Positions 49,411 to 61,135 of a stretch of DNA of 64,000 bases are shown one piece after another (positions within the stretch are counted from its first letter, which is position 1; every line of letters starts with the position of its first letter). The notes under the pieces were generated by a model. The model did not search any database. It was not told the DNA's origin and saw only the letters and a list, made by a program, of their open reading frames with translations. The stretch is from positions 27,305,498-27,369,497 of the forward strand of contig CM075767.1 of NCBI GenBank assembly GCA_037974665.1. The letters are read 5' to 3'. Source of the stretch: Ehretia macrophylla. Taxonomy: Eukaryota > Streptophyta > Magnoliopsida > Boraginales > Ehretiaceae. The position numbers and the translations under genes are program-made.

Positions 49411-52286
49411 TGTGACACCTCGATCCCTCTCGAGACCGGGAGTTCTATCAATCGATCTAATCACAACCCAAACCAAACCCGGGCATAATTTTCAAGGAAA
49501 ACGGACGGAGTCTCCCCTGTTTCTAGGCGAAATGTAAAACCTGCGATAGCATATAAGTGGACCAATACCATGTCCAAACATTCAAAACCACCTCAAGGCC
49601 ATCCGAGCCTCGGTTCTCAACAATTTACACTCAGCAAGTATACATACATTTCCAATTTAAAAGCTAACCTATCTCTTTTCATTTTTGACAAGTACATTCA
49701 AACTAGACAGTTAAACCATACAAAGCTACTGCATAAAATAAACTATCATGCCATTCTAAGTCTTTTCCTTTGGACATTACAAACATGCATTGAAGTTAAG
49801 CTATGCTAACTGATTATATAAACTAGCTTATCAATTCACCTTAGCTACTTAACTAAATTTAAATTACATTTCTTTGGACAATAAATACAAGCAACATCTG
49901 AACATACATCTTTACAAACTTCGACACTCAAGCCACATAGGCACGCAAGACAACTCTTTAGGCAACGAACTTTCACGAAATCACAAACTTTCCAGCTAAC
50001 ATGACATTTCCTGAAATGTGGTGGTGAGGAGTGAGTATACACAACACGTATACTCAGTGAAGGCGAGACAGATATCGAATTGGAGAGAAAGAAATTCGTG
50101 CAATGCACATAAGACAGTTAAGCGATATATCTGATAAGTAAGAATTCAATATAAACAATCAATACAATAAGCAATTACCGAAAGCATTAACATAACCATT
50201 CAAAGCTATACCACACTCTGAAGGCTATGGTTCACTTATACGAACAATGTACCATTTCACGAGCAATACATCAATCTCGAGCTTGATGTTGACAACGATG
50301 ACAATAAGCGCGCATCCACCTTATAACACCAGTTTGGAATACCCCGGAAGTATCTATCAATTCTACGACCCAAATCTCCCTGGGAGGCAACCCAAGCGAG
50401 AAAAGGGAATAGCAGCGGAGCTAGAGCAACCAACACTGGCAACCTGAGGCTACCCAGAGAGGCCCATCACTCACGCACGAGACACTATGCAATGCAAGAC
50501 TCGATACAAGGCGATAAACGAGCGATAGCACAACAATACAAACTAGTGACAACAAATGAGATAACAAGCAATCACAATCAATACTAGCATTCAACTAACT
50601 TTTCAAGCATAACAAGCAATAATAAGCAACAATAATACCAATTAAACAAGTATATCAAGCAACCCTAAGCATTCCATAGGCATAATATCAAGATAACAAG
50701 CAAAATCACAAATCGGCCCCAACTATCAAAACACTACCATTTCCAAACGAGCCACGAGTTCTGGAAACCGACTTCGCCAATCCTCCTAGGTCACCATAAG
50801 GCACGTCTAAGGACCCCGAAACCCTACTTTACCCTAGAATTCACGCAAAGCCCCGATTTCCCCCTTTGCTCATTTGAACTACAACTATACCAACCAAACA
50901 CCCAACCGACGCCATAATCGCACCAAAAGTGCTTCCATGGCCTCCCGATAAAATGCCAACACGCAAAATGAGAAAACGCCAAACTCGACCTAAACGACCC
51001 CGACTTTCACCAAGCCGTTTTTCTCCATTTTTTCATTACGCAACCCAAACAAACCATGAATTTAGGCATTCTAGCATACCTGACACATTTCTACATCAAC
51101 AGACGGCATAACGGAGCAACTTCATCGTTTCAAGGGTTTACTATTCATAAAACACTATTCAACAACTAATTTAAATTGTAATCTCAACATTTAATCGCAG
51201 AAAATGTTAAAACCTATAAATACACGTTCTACAATTGCCAAGGAACATTCTAGAAGCATCAAAACGCTTTAAACAACAATCTACGGATAAAATCTAAAAA
51301 TCACAAAGTTGATATACTTGACATTTAAATGCGCAAATAACATGCTTCCCTCACCTTAGGCACTCCTAGTCGCTAGGAAAACAACGCTGGACACCTCAGA
51401 AACCATCCCGCACGAGCTCACGTGAAGATTGGAAGATTGGAAGGTTGAAATTCCTTTTTTTTCTCCTCATGGTTTCGGCCATGGCTGCTCTGTTTTTTCC
51501 AGCTTTTGTTTTATTTTTTCCTCTTTGTTTTTTGTTATTTTATAAGCCAACTAAGGTCAAAGGTCAAAGCACTTGGTCAACTAGCTTAAAATTGGTCAAA
51601 ATGGCCTATTTCTAGCATTTTAAAGCTAAAACAAGTAACAGAAATCCAATTCCAGTTAAATACAACTTAAAACACTAAAATTAAATCACTAAATACTAGT
51701 TTTCACTATTTGCTGAGGACTCGAATTCATTTCCTAACTATCTCTCTCGATATGCTATGCACTTTGCGTCAATAGAAGAATAACAATTAAATCTCAAAGA
51801 ATCTAAGAAATATATCATTTTCGGAAAACATCATAGTTTAAAATTTACTCCGGCTCAGAGTTACTTTTCATTTAATTGAAAACCGAATGATTTTAATGCA
51901 AGACAACCAAAACCGATTATTAAAATAATCAAAGCAATCAAGGTAATCAATATTCATTTAAAATAATTAATTTAACTATTTCTAGAACATTTTAAAGAAT
52001 TATGAAGTTAATATTAAGTTACAAATGGACAAATAAATATAAACAGGTAATCAAGTGCAATTAAATATTAACATTTAAGATAGCACTTAATTAATCATAA
52101 GAGAATAAATTCAATTACTATTAATTATTAGAAATAGATAATAATCTTTTAATTATTCAATATACAATTGCTAAATGCTTCCAAGAGAAATATTAAAATA
52201 GCGCAAATTGGTTGATTTAACTAATTAAACATTTAATCAAATGCAGTCAAGTGTTATTAAATGCATGCCGGGTTCGGGTTATCACA
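49411..52286 (-). repeat. Left (3') LTR of the non-autonomous element
   Basis: Starts TGTGACACCTCGATCC and ends TTCGGGTTATCACA. It carries the ACGGACGGAGTCTCC module at 49501 and the shared block at about 50380-50530. The right third (51850-52260) is very AT-rich with ATTAA words. The 87-codon frame at 49845-50108 also exists in the other LTR and is a by-product. Confidence 0.93.
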
Positions 52287-53925
52287 TCCTTCCCCCCTTA
52301 AAACAATTGCGTCCTCGCAATTCTTCTTCCAATAGGACTCTGCATCATCCAAAATCCAACTCTAACTAATCTTCATCGGTTGCTGAGCAAGATAGTATAT
52401 AAGAATGCTCGTAGGAAATCCCGAATAGAAATTCCAATCAAGAATGCCGAGGAAATACCAACTAAAGACTGAAGCAAAGATACTGTAGATATTATCAATA
52501 CCACATACTAATGGCAGGAAGAGTACCGAAGGAATACCCTATTTAAGAATCTTCAATAGAAGTCTAACAAGTACCAAATAAGAAAGTTAAGAGATAGCCA
52601 GAGTAGATGCACCTCATGCAGTGCTGATTACCGTAAATAGACCCAGCTGAAAGTTCTGTAAAGGAATATAGAGAAGAATACCAAAGGCCAACCTCTAAAT
52701 GAAATCTTCCAATCACTGAGTTCCTACCGCAACATCTTAGTCAAACAGCAAGTATAGATTTCCCCTGAGTGGAAAGGCCGAAGGAGAAGCCGTAAACAGT
52801 ACAAGATAATATGTCCAAGCAGAATTCAAAGTGTAGGATCTTCCAATAAATTCCAATAAGGAAAATACTAGTAGAAGGCCCAATAAGAATTCCAAAGAAT
52901 ACCATAAGTAATATGAGATAATGAGTATGATAGGAATTCCAGATACCAAACCAACTGAGGGATGCCAAAGAAAATACCCGAACAATGATCCAGTAAGAAA
53001 GTACCAAGAATTTCCCAATAAGTAATACTAAATAATGGGCCACTGAGAATCCTAGAGAATGCCATTGAAGAATTTCCAATAAGGAATACCAGTAACACTT
53101 CAATAAAGACCGAGACACATATGCCATAGATAATACCATGCAGTAAGTCCAACTGAAAACCCAATAGCCAAGTCTACCAAGAAGTGCCAATAGAAGTCTC
53201 CAAAGAATACCCAGTAAGAAACCCAAGAATGCTACCAAGAGCCATCATACAGAAACCCCAAAGAAAGTTATCTTTTTATGATTGCCATTCACCAATAAGA
53301 GTCTTAGAAGTGTGCCAACAACTGAGCTCCATAAACAAACACCAACTCCCAAATAAGGCTAGTCAAATGCCATTCATTTCCTGCCAATCCATACACCTTG
53401 AAAAGCCAGCGGTGAACCACTTTCTTTAGGGGAGGAAGATGACTTACTTACCATTTGCATAGGACATGTATGAATGCCAATATATCACAGTTATACACAT
53501 GCCTTATACTATTATGCAATCAAGTTTACAAAAGAATTCGTTCATCAAAGTCACTCAAGCACGGCAATCAAGTCAAGCACAACATAATCAATTCAAATCA
53601 CGGCATAGCTAATTCAAGACATTCTATACACACATTACAAGTAAAACTTCAAGCAAATAACAATTCACGAGGTCAATTCAATTCATGATGCCAATTCAAT
53701 AAGTGAATTCGATAGACAACTAGACATTTCACCTTTCTTGAGAAAAATTTAACACATAACACATAACAATATCACATAGGTGCATACATTCAAATCAAGA
53801 CACACAATCTCACATACAGGCACACACTTTCAAGACACACTTAACAAACACACATTCAAGGGTCACTACCCACCAGACCGAGGACCCTGTCCCGGCTTAT
53901 GAGCTAGACAAGCTCTGATACCAAC
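52287..53925 (-). other. Internal region of the non-autonomous element
   Basis: Next to the left LTR are a polypurine tract and the hairpin AATTGCG-TCCT-CGCAATT (52305-52322), whose minus-strand reading keeps the pol-end-like codons. Between about 52390 and 53270 the sequence is an irregular array of AATACCA, AGTAAGAA and AATTCCA words, which gives overlapping hydrophobic frames on the minus strand. The right end holds the primer site TGGTATCAGAGCT and the leader shared with the gypsy element. Confidence 0.75.
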
Positions 53926-56780
53926 TGTGACACCCCGATCCCTCTCGAGACCGGGAGTTATATCAATCGATCTAATCACAACCCAAACCAAACCCGGGCA
54001 TAATTTTCAGGGAAAACGGACGGAGTCTCCCCTGTTTCTAGGCGAAATGTAAAACCTGCGATAGCATATAAGTGGACCAATACCATGTCCAAACATTCAA
54101 AACCACCTCAAGGCCATCCGAGCCTCGGTTCTTAACAATTTACACTCAGCAAGTATACATACATTTCCAATTTAAAAGCTAACCTATCTCTTTTCATTTT
54201 TGACAAGTACATTCAAACTAGACAGTTAAACCATACTAAGCTACTGCATAAAATAAACTATCATGCCATTCTAACTCTTTTCCTTTGGACATTACAAATA
54301 TGCATTGAAGTTAAGCTATGCTAACTGATTATATAAACTAGCTTATCAATTCACCTTAGCTACTTAACTAAATTTAAATTACATTTCTTTTGACAATAAA
54401 TACAAACAACATCTGAACATACATCTTTACAAACTTCGACACTCAAGCCACATAGGCACGCAAGACAACTCTTTAGGCAACGAACTTTCACGAAATCACG
54501 AACTTTCCAGCTAACATGACATTTCCGGAAATGTGGTGGTGAGGAGTGAGTATACACAACACGTATACTTAGTGAGGGCGAGACAGATATCGAATGGGAG
54601 AGAAAGAAATTCGTGCAATGCACATAAGACAGTTAAGCGATATATCTGATAAGTAAGCATTCAATATAAACAATCAATACAATAAGCAATTACTGAAAGC
54701 ATTAACACAACCATTCAAAGCTATACCACACTCTGAAGGCTATGGTTCACTTATACGAGCAATGTACCATTTCACGAGCAATACATCAATCTCGAGCTTG
54801 ATGTTGACAACAATGACAATAAGCGTGCATCCACCTTATAACACCAGTTTGGAATACCCCGGAAGTATCTATCAATTCTACGACCCAAATCTCCCTGGGA
54901 CGCAACCCAAGCGAGAAAAGGGAATAGCAGCGGAGCTAGAGCAACCAACACTGGCAACCCGAGGATACCCAGAGAGGCCCATCACTCACGCGCGAGACAC
55001 TATGCAATGCAAGACTCGATATAAGGCGATAAACGAACGATAGCACAACAATACAAACTAGTGACAACAAACGAGATAACAAGCAATCACAATCAATACT
55101 AGCATTCAACTAACTTTTCAAGCATAACAAGCAATAATAAGCAACAATAATACCAATTAAAAAAGTATATCAAGCAACCCTAAGCATTCTATAGGCATAA
55201 TATCAAGATAACAAGCAAAATCACAAATCGGCCCCAACTATCAAAATACTACCATTTCCAAACGAGCCACGAGTTCTGGAAACCGACTTCGCCAATCCTC
55301 CTAGGTCACCATAAGGCACGTCTAAGGACCCCGAAACCCTACTTTACCCTAGAATTCACACAAAGCCCCGATTTCCCCTTTTCTCATTTGAACTACAACT
55401 ATACCAACCAAACACCCAACCGACGCCATAATCGCACCAAAAGTACTTCCATGGCCTCCCGATAAAATGCCAAACTCGACCTAAACGACCCCAACTTTCA
55501 CCAAGCCGTTTTTCTCTATTTGTCCATTACGCAACCCAAACAAACCATGCATTTAGGCATTCTAGCATACCTAGCACATTTCTACATCAACGGACGGCAT
55601 AACGGAGCAACTTCATCGTTTCAAGGGTTTACTATTCATAAAACACTATTCAACAACTAATTTAAATTGCAATCTCAACATTTAACCGCAGAAAATGTAA
55701 AAAAGCTATAAATACACGTTCTACAATTGCCAAGGAACATTCTAGAAGCATCAAAACGCTTTAAACAACAATCTACGGATAAAATCTAAAAATCACAAAG
55801 TTGATATACTTGACATTTAAATGCGCAAATAACATGCTTCCCCCACCTTAGGCACTCCTAGTCGCTAGGAAAACAACGATGGACACCTCCGAAACCACCC
55901 CGTACGAGCTCACGCGAAGATTGGATGTTTGGAAGGTTGAAATTCCTTTTTTTTTCTCCTCATGGTTTTAGCCATGGCTGCTCTATTTTTTCCAGCTTTT
56001 GTTTTATTTTTTTCCTCTTTGTTATTTGTTATTTTATAAGCCAACTAAGGTCAAAGGTCAAAGCACTTGGTCAACTAGCTTAAAATTGGTCAAAATGGCC
56101 TATTTCAATCATTTTAAAGCTAAAACAAGTAACATAAATCCAATTCCAGTTAAATACAACTTAAAACACTAAAATTAAATCACTAAATACTAGTTTTCAC
56201 TATTTGCTGAGGACTGGAATTCATTTCCTAACTATCTCTCTCGATATGCTATGTACTTTACGTCAATAGAAGAATAACAATTAAATCTCAAAGAATCTAA
56301 GAAATATATCATTTTCGGAAAACATCATAGTTTAAAATTTACTCCGGCTCGGAGTTACTTTTCATTTAATTGAAAATCGAATGATTTTAATGCAAGAGAA
56401 CCAAAACCAATTATTAAAATAATCAAAGCAATCAAGGTAATCAATATTCATTTAAAATAATTAATTTAACTATTTCTAGAACATTTTAAAGAATTATGAA
56501 GTTAATATTAAGTTACAAATGAACAAATAAATATAAACAGGTAAGCAAGTGCAATTAAATATTAACATTTAAGATAGCACTTAATTAATCACAAGAGAAT
56601 AAATTCAATTACTACTAATTATTAGAAATAGATAATAATCTTTTAATTATTCAATATACAATTGCTAAATGCTTCCAAGAGAAATATTAAAATAGCGCAA
56701 ATTGGTTGATTTAACTAATTAAACATTTAATCAAATGCAGTCAAGTGCTATTAAATGCATGCCGGGTTCGGGTTATCACA
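53926..56780 (-). repeat. Right (5') LTR of the non-autonomous element
   Basis: Starts TGTGACACCCCGATCC and ends TTCGGGTTATCACA, followed by the duplication GTTGG. Aligns along its length with 49411-52286. Confidence 0.93.
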
Positions 56781-59412
56781 GTTGGCACCTCGTCTCGGAC
56801 ATCTTGAGACTAAGGTCTCTCATTCTCCCTCCTATGCTCAATACATCCTCAATTTTTTTTGTGAAAGGGCCGTGCCGTAGCCGTATTGGCTAGAGGTAGA
56901 TTAAGAGTTCTTACTTTGTAGGGTTCCCACTTCCACTCCTCTATTCTATCTCCTCTTATGATGGCAGGACTAAGAATCAGTTTCTCGGTTCTTCTTTAGT
57001 CTTGACTGCTGGTTCTGAACAGAATGGGCTCTTTCTTACGTCTCGAAGGAAAGGGGGCTTTTATCACTACTTTTACCAGTCAAGAGGTTTCCATCTTAGT
57101 CTTCCCCATCTTCCCTCCACCTGACTCTGATTGGCTTGGTCTCAAGTACACCGGAAAGTCAACTTTCATGGTCTTGGAGTTCATCTCCGGAAAAACCCAA
57201 TCCAGAGGGGTTCTTCTGTGCTCACTATTGCTACCCTCTTAGTGTTCATCGAATCTCTTCTCTCCCAACTGCCCTGGGAAGAAAGTTTCATTCCTCGTCT
57301 TCTTCCCTAAAATGCATGTTAGTGTCTTCTTTCTCACTACTTAACTTTCAGTGGATTTAGTGTGCAATGAAATAAACTATGGAAACCTTTAATACATTGA
57401 TCTATCCCGCCTTGTGAAACTCCCTTTTTTCGGTGAATTGTAGGCTACAACTAGTAGGTTCTCTTCAAAGTATTAAAGGTCCACTTATTAGCCTTACCAG
57501 TTGACGAGTAGTACAAGACTCTTTCATAGAGAGAACATAGCCAATTATCTTATAGAAAATACTTCTTTACCTCTACTCGACCAGACGCAGCTTATGCCGC
57601 CGTTACAATGGGAATGCATCCGCCCTAATGGAAATTAGAGGTCGATCGATTGAAACTTGTAGTCAGTCTTCTACGAAGCTGTAGCTAGTAAGGCTAAAGT
57701 TGTTTTTAATGAGGAAAGAGAAGAGACTAGTTCGTGGCTGGGTCTTTACTGACACATTCTTGGACCTTTCAGATTAAGTTAATGTTCAACGAGCCAATAC
57801 CCACTAAGAAAGTTCCTTACAACAAGGCTTCTAGAAAGCGGTTTAAGGAGAGCGCTTCGTATTACTTTAGTCTTGCCCTTGGGTCCCGAACGTTTGAGGT
57901 TATGGGGGACTTATTCATCATATATTAGTTGCACCAACGCCGTGCTTGATCGAGTTGATTAACCTTTCTCAGGGGTGAAAAAAGGTGTTTACAAGCTTGT
58001 TTGATAGAACAAGGATATTAATAAGGTTTTTTTTATAGAATAGTCAATAAGATAACCAATGGCAAGAACTCTAAGTAATGGGAGGACTTTGAAGGAATAA
58101 ATTGATATGAAGATTTAAATAACCCGGTATTCTCCGACAAGAGTGAGCAGGGAAGAGCTGGAATTCTGGTCTTTGGCTAGAGGTACGCCTTTCTTCTATT
58201 CTCTTATTAGAAATCCTTCTTTCTTGCTATCTGCCCATTCCTTCCAGGCAAGCATAAAAGTACAGGCAGTAAGGCGTAGGAATAGCAGATGAAAGGGAAG
58301 AGAGATCGAGGCTAGGCTGACTTTATCATTCCCTTTTTGTTCAAGGTTCGAATTACGGTTTCTTCAAACTCAGAGTACCCACTTTGATTCACTATAGAGA
58401 GTACGGAAAGGGACGATTACGTCCACCCGAGGAATCATACGTTGTCCTAGCCTAAGAGGTAAGGAAAGAAGTGACCCAAACTAGGGAACTTTTGCTATAA
58501 GATAAGTTCAAAGTAGTGCTCTAGTTGCTTGTACCGGTGCTTGGCTTAGCAGGAAGCTTGACTCCTTGAAAAAGTGCCTTTTCGCTCATCTCTTTCGGGC
58601 AGCTAGTTGGCCTTGGAGATTAGACAGAGGCCTTTCGTCAGGCCCTTTTAAGCGACGTTATTGGCTTTTTTTTCGTGCCTTTAGCCTAGCATACCATGGA
58701 TTTAGTTGGTGTTCTATATCTATAGAACCCTTGGCTTTCCCGGCCTCTTGGTTGATTTCCTTACTTTAGTCTATAAAGCTCCTAATTCTAGCAAGATTTC
58801 CCATGTTTCGTGCCTGGGCATCCTCAATCAAAAAGTGATTATACCCCAACGCCTAACAGGAGAGAAGTACAAGCCTCAAAATAAGCCCAACGGTGCTTCC
58901 AAAAGCTTCCTTCACAGTGGAGAAAACTACTGAACTGACTTTCTTAGCTAGGATCCCATGTATGAAAATGATTTCCTCAATTCACTTACGAGAGAAGAAA
59001 GAGTTATACACTTACTAACTCTTCAAATTGACTTAGTTGAGTAGTGCTAATCTCGCCTTCTCATTCCTGTAGCGAGTACCCTCATGGGTTTATGTGATGA
59101 AGTCTCCTCTTTTCCGAGTTGGCCTGTAGCCTCTTGGTAGATAGGGCACTCCCCTAACTTCTTTCTTCTTGCACGCTCGGCGATTGAGAGTACCCTTTCT
59201 GTCAATCAATCAAAGAGTGAAGGGACCCAGGAGCATGGGTCCCGAACGGTAAGACATTAAAGTCTCGATTCTAGTAGGAGTGAGGGAACGGACTCATAGC
59301 TCACTCCCCTACGCTTTTAGGACTAACAAATATCGATTATTATCATAATAGAAGGATATTCACTGTGTCAAAATGATGGATATAGGCATCGGGAATAGAG
59401 CTGGAAAAGACA
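56781..59412. other. Mitochondrial-type spacer
   Basis: No known gene or tRNA. Short frames at 57024-57360, 57734-57928 and 58566-58933 (+) have no recognised domain. The right edge is the break into a truncated LTR rather than a clean insertion site. Confidence 0.45.
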
Positions 59413-60644
59413 AAGGCTAAAAACTATTTTTCCCCTTTCTTTAACCAAGCTTTCTTTCTCCTAAGCATGGTTCGAGATTCCCAATCATACCCTAGTCTTG
59501 CTATATTCCTAATTAAGCTCAAAGGTACCTTTTAAAGTCACTAAAACTCATTTTTGAAGCAAAAGTTCAGGAAGGCCCCGAACGGGTTTGAACTATAGCC
59601 ATACTAACCGAACCCCATTTTCGCGAAACGAAAGCACCAAAGGTGCTTCCTTAGCTCAAGGATACCCAAATCAATGCCCAAACTTGCCCGGATTGCTTAA
59701 CGTATAAAACCCCATTTTTAAAGTAAGCTAATTATGCAATTAAGTTCAAATTCGAGTGATTCAACCTAACGTGGCTTTTCAACTAACTTCCCTAGGGTCT
59801 AGAGCACCTAATTGAGGCATCAATTCGAGCCAATTAGCAAATTTTCTCAAAACCCTAGTTCTAGACACTATTCATCATCTCTTTGATCAAATTCAACATT
59901 CAACCATTAATTTTGTTATCAACCCTCAAAAGTTAACTCTAGAGACATTAAATAACTCATAGGAAGCATTCATAACAAGTTATATAGCTATAATTGACAA
60001 TTCAAGAAAATTAACATATGCACATAAACTTTAAAATCAAGAAAATGAAACTCCCTCACAATTTTTGAAGATGATGAAACCTGTAGAAGTCCCTAGGTTG
60101 CTCAAAACCCTCCCAAGATCAATCTAGAAGCTCAAGATGCAAGGTTGTTGAAGCAAAATCTCCTCTTTTCCTTCTCCTATGCAATTCTCGGATTTGCTAC
60201 AGTGTTTTCAGCATGCTCTCTTTTTTTTTTTTTTTTTACTAAGTTATGAGCTAATGTGTGTGTTGTGTGAGTTATATATTAAATGGGGCTAAGTTGCTTG
60301 CTTAAATGGTTCACTAAATGCGCTTAGTTAGCTTAAAATGAGCCTAGATAGTAAAATGAATGCTAGCTAATTCATTCCCTAAATTATGTTACGTAACACT
60401 ATTCATACAACTACAAAAATCATTTTCTAAACGAGCTCTCCTATCGCCTCTAGCTCAAATGCACATTTTTCCCACTACTCTAACAATTAATATGATTTAA
60501 TAAAAATGCAAATTCGCTAAAAGCATGAAGTTAAAAACAGAGTGAATAGTAATTTAAGAAGACAGTTAATACTGCACAGAAGGAAATGCGCAAACAAGGG
60601 ATGCAACAGTAATTGAATGCACGGCTAAAATCTCGGACGTCACA
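59413..60644 (-). repeat. Truncated left LTR
   Basis: Matches 62411-63641 nearly base for base from AAGGCTAAAAACTA to GGACGTCACA. The start is abrupt against spacer DNA ending GCTGGAAAAGAC. Confidence 0.92.
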
Positions 60645-61135
60645 CCCTCTCCCCCTTAAACTAATTGCGTCCTCGCAATTCTTACACATACAAGCGAGTT
60701 ACCCTCATACATAAAACACATTGATCACGTTAGTAATTTATAACAAGTAAAGTCACATAAGCAATAAGTTCACATACACAAATTATAAACTACTAAGTCA
60801 TTTAAACAACAACTTCACATAAAACAAGTTAATCACATATTCACATTAGTCATATAAAGCATATCGAGCACTCAAGTACACAAAGCACATAATTCATACA
60901 AGGCACGTTAATCACATCCATTCCACTTATCACACAAGCACATAAACCACTACTAGTTCACTCAACAAATAAAACTTGTTGATCACATAAGCACATTGAT
61001 CACATTAACTCTCTTATCACATAAGACATGCACATACACTTTCTAAACACATTGACACTAAGGCCACTACCCCACAAGCCGAAGACCCTATCCCGGCTTG
61101 CGCCTAGCTAACTAGCTAAGCTCTGATACCACTTC
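60645..61135 (-). other. Very short internal region
   Basis: Polypurine tract beside the left LTR, then the hairpin AATTGCG-TCCT-CGCAATT (60663-60680) that matches the gypsy pol end, then about 400 bp rich in CACAT and ACATAA words, then a leader ending in the initiator-Met primer site TGGTATCAGAGC (61120-61131). Confidence 0.8.

Larger units (their letters stand above)
49411..56780 (-). mobile_element. Non-autonomous LTR element with very long LTRs (fossil, LARD-like)
   Basis: Two LTRs of about 2.86 kb enclose only about 1.64 kb. The target duplication GTTGG is perfect (49406-49410 and 56781-56785). It has an initiator-Met primer site (53912-53923) and a polypurine tract (52287), so it could have been copied by proteins from another element. 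No gag or pol domains are present. LTR stretches shared with the Tekay/Del-type element and a common leader suggest that family supplied the machinery. The LTRs differ by about 2 percent by eye, plus a gap of roughly 23 bp near 55470. Confidence 0.9.

Noticed and set aside
52737-53238. Overlapping hydrophobic minus-strand frames up to 165 codons that look like membrane proteins
   Set aside because: They arise in three frames at once from the repeated AATACCA/AGTAAGAA words in the element interior, so they are composition effects.
49845-54623. An 87-codon frame present at 49845-50108 and 54360-54623
   Set aside because: Same reason: it is in both LTRs of the non-autonomous element and has no known domain.
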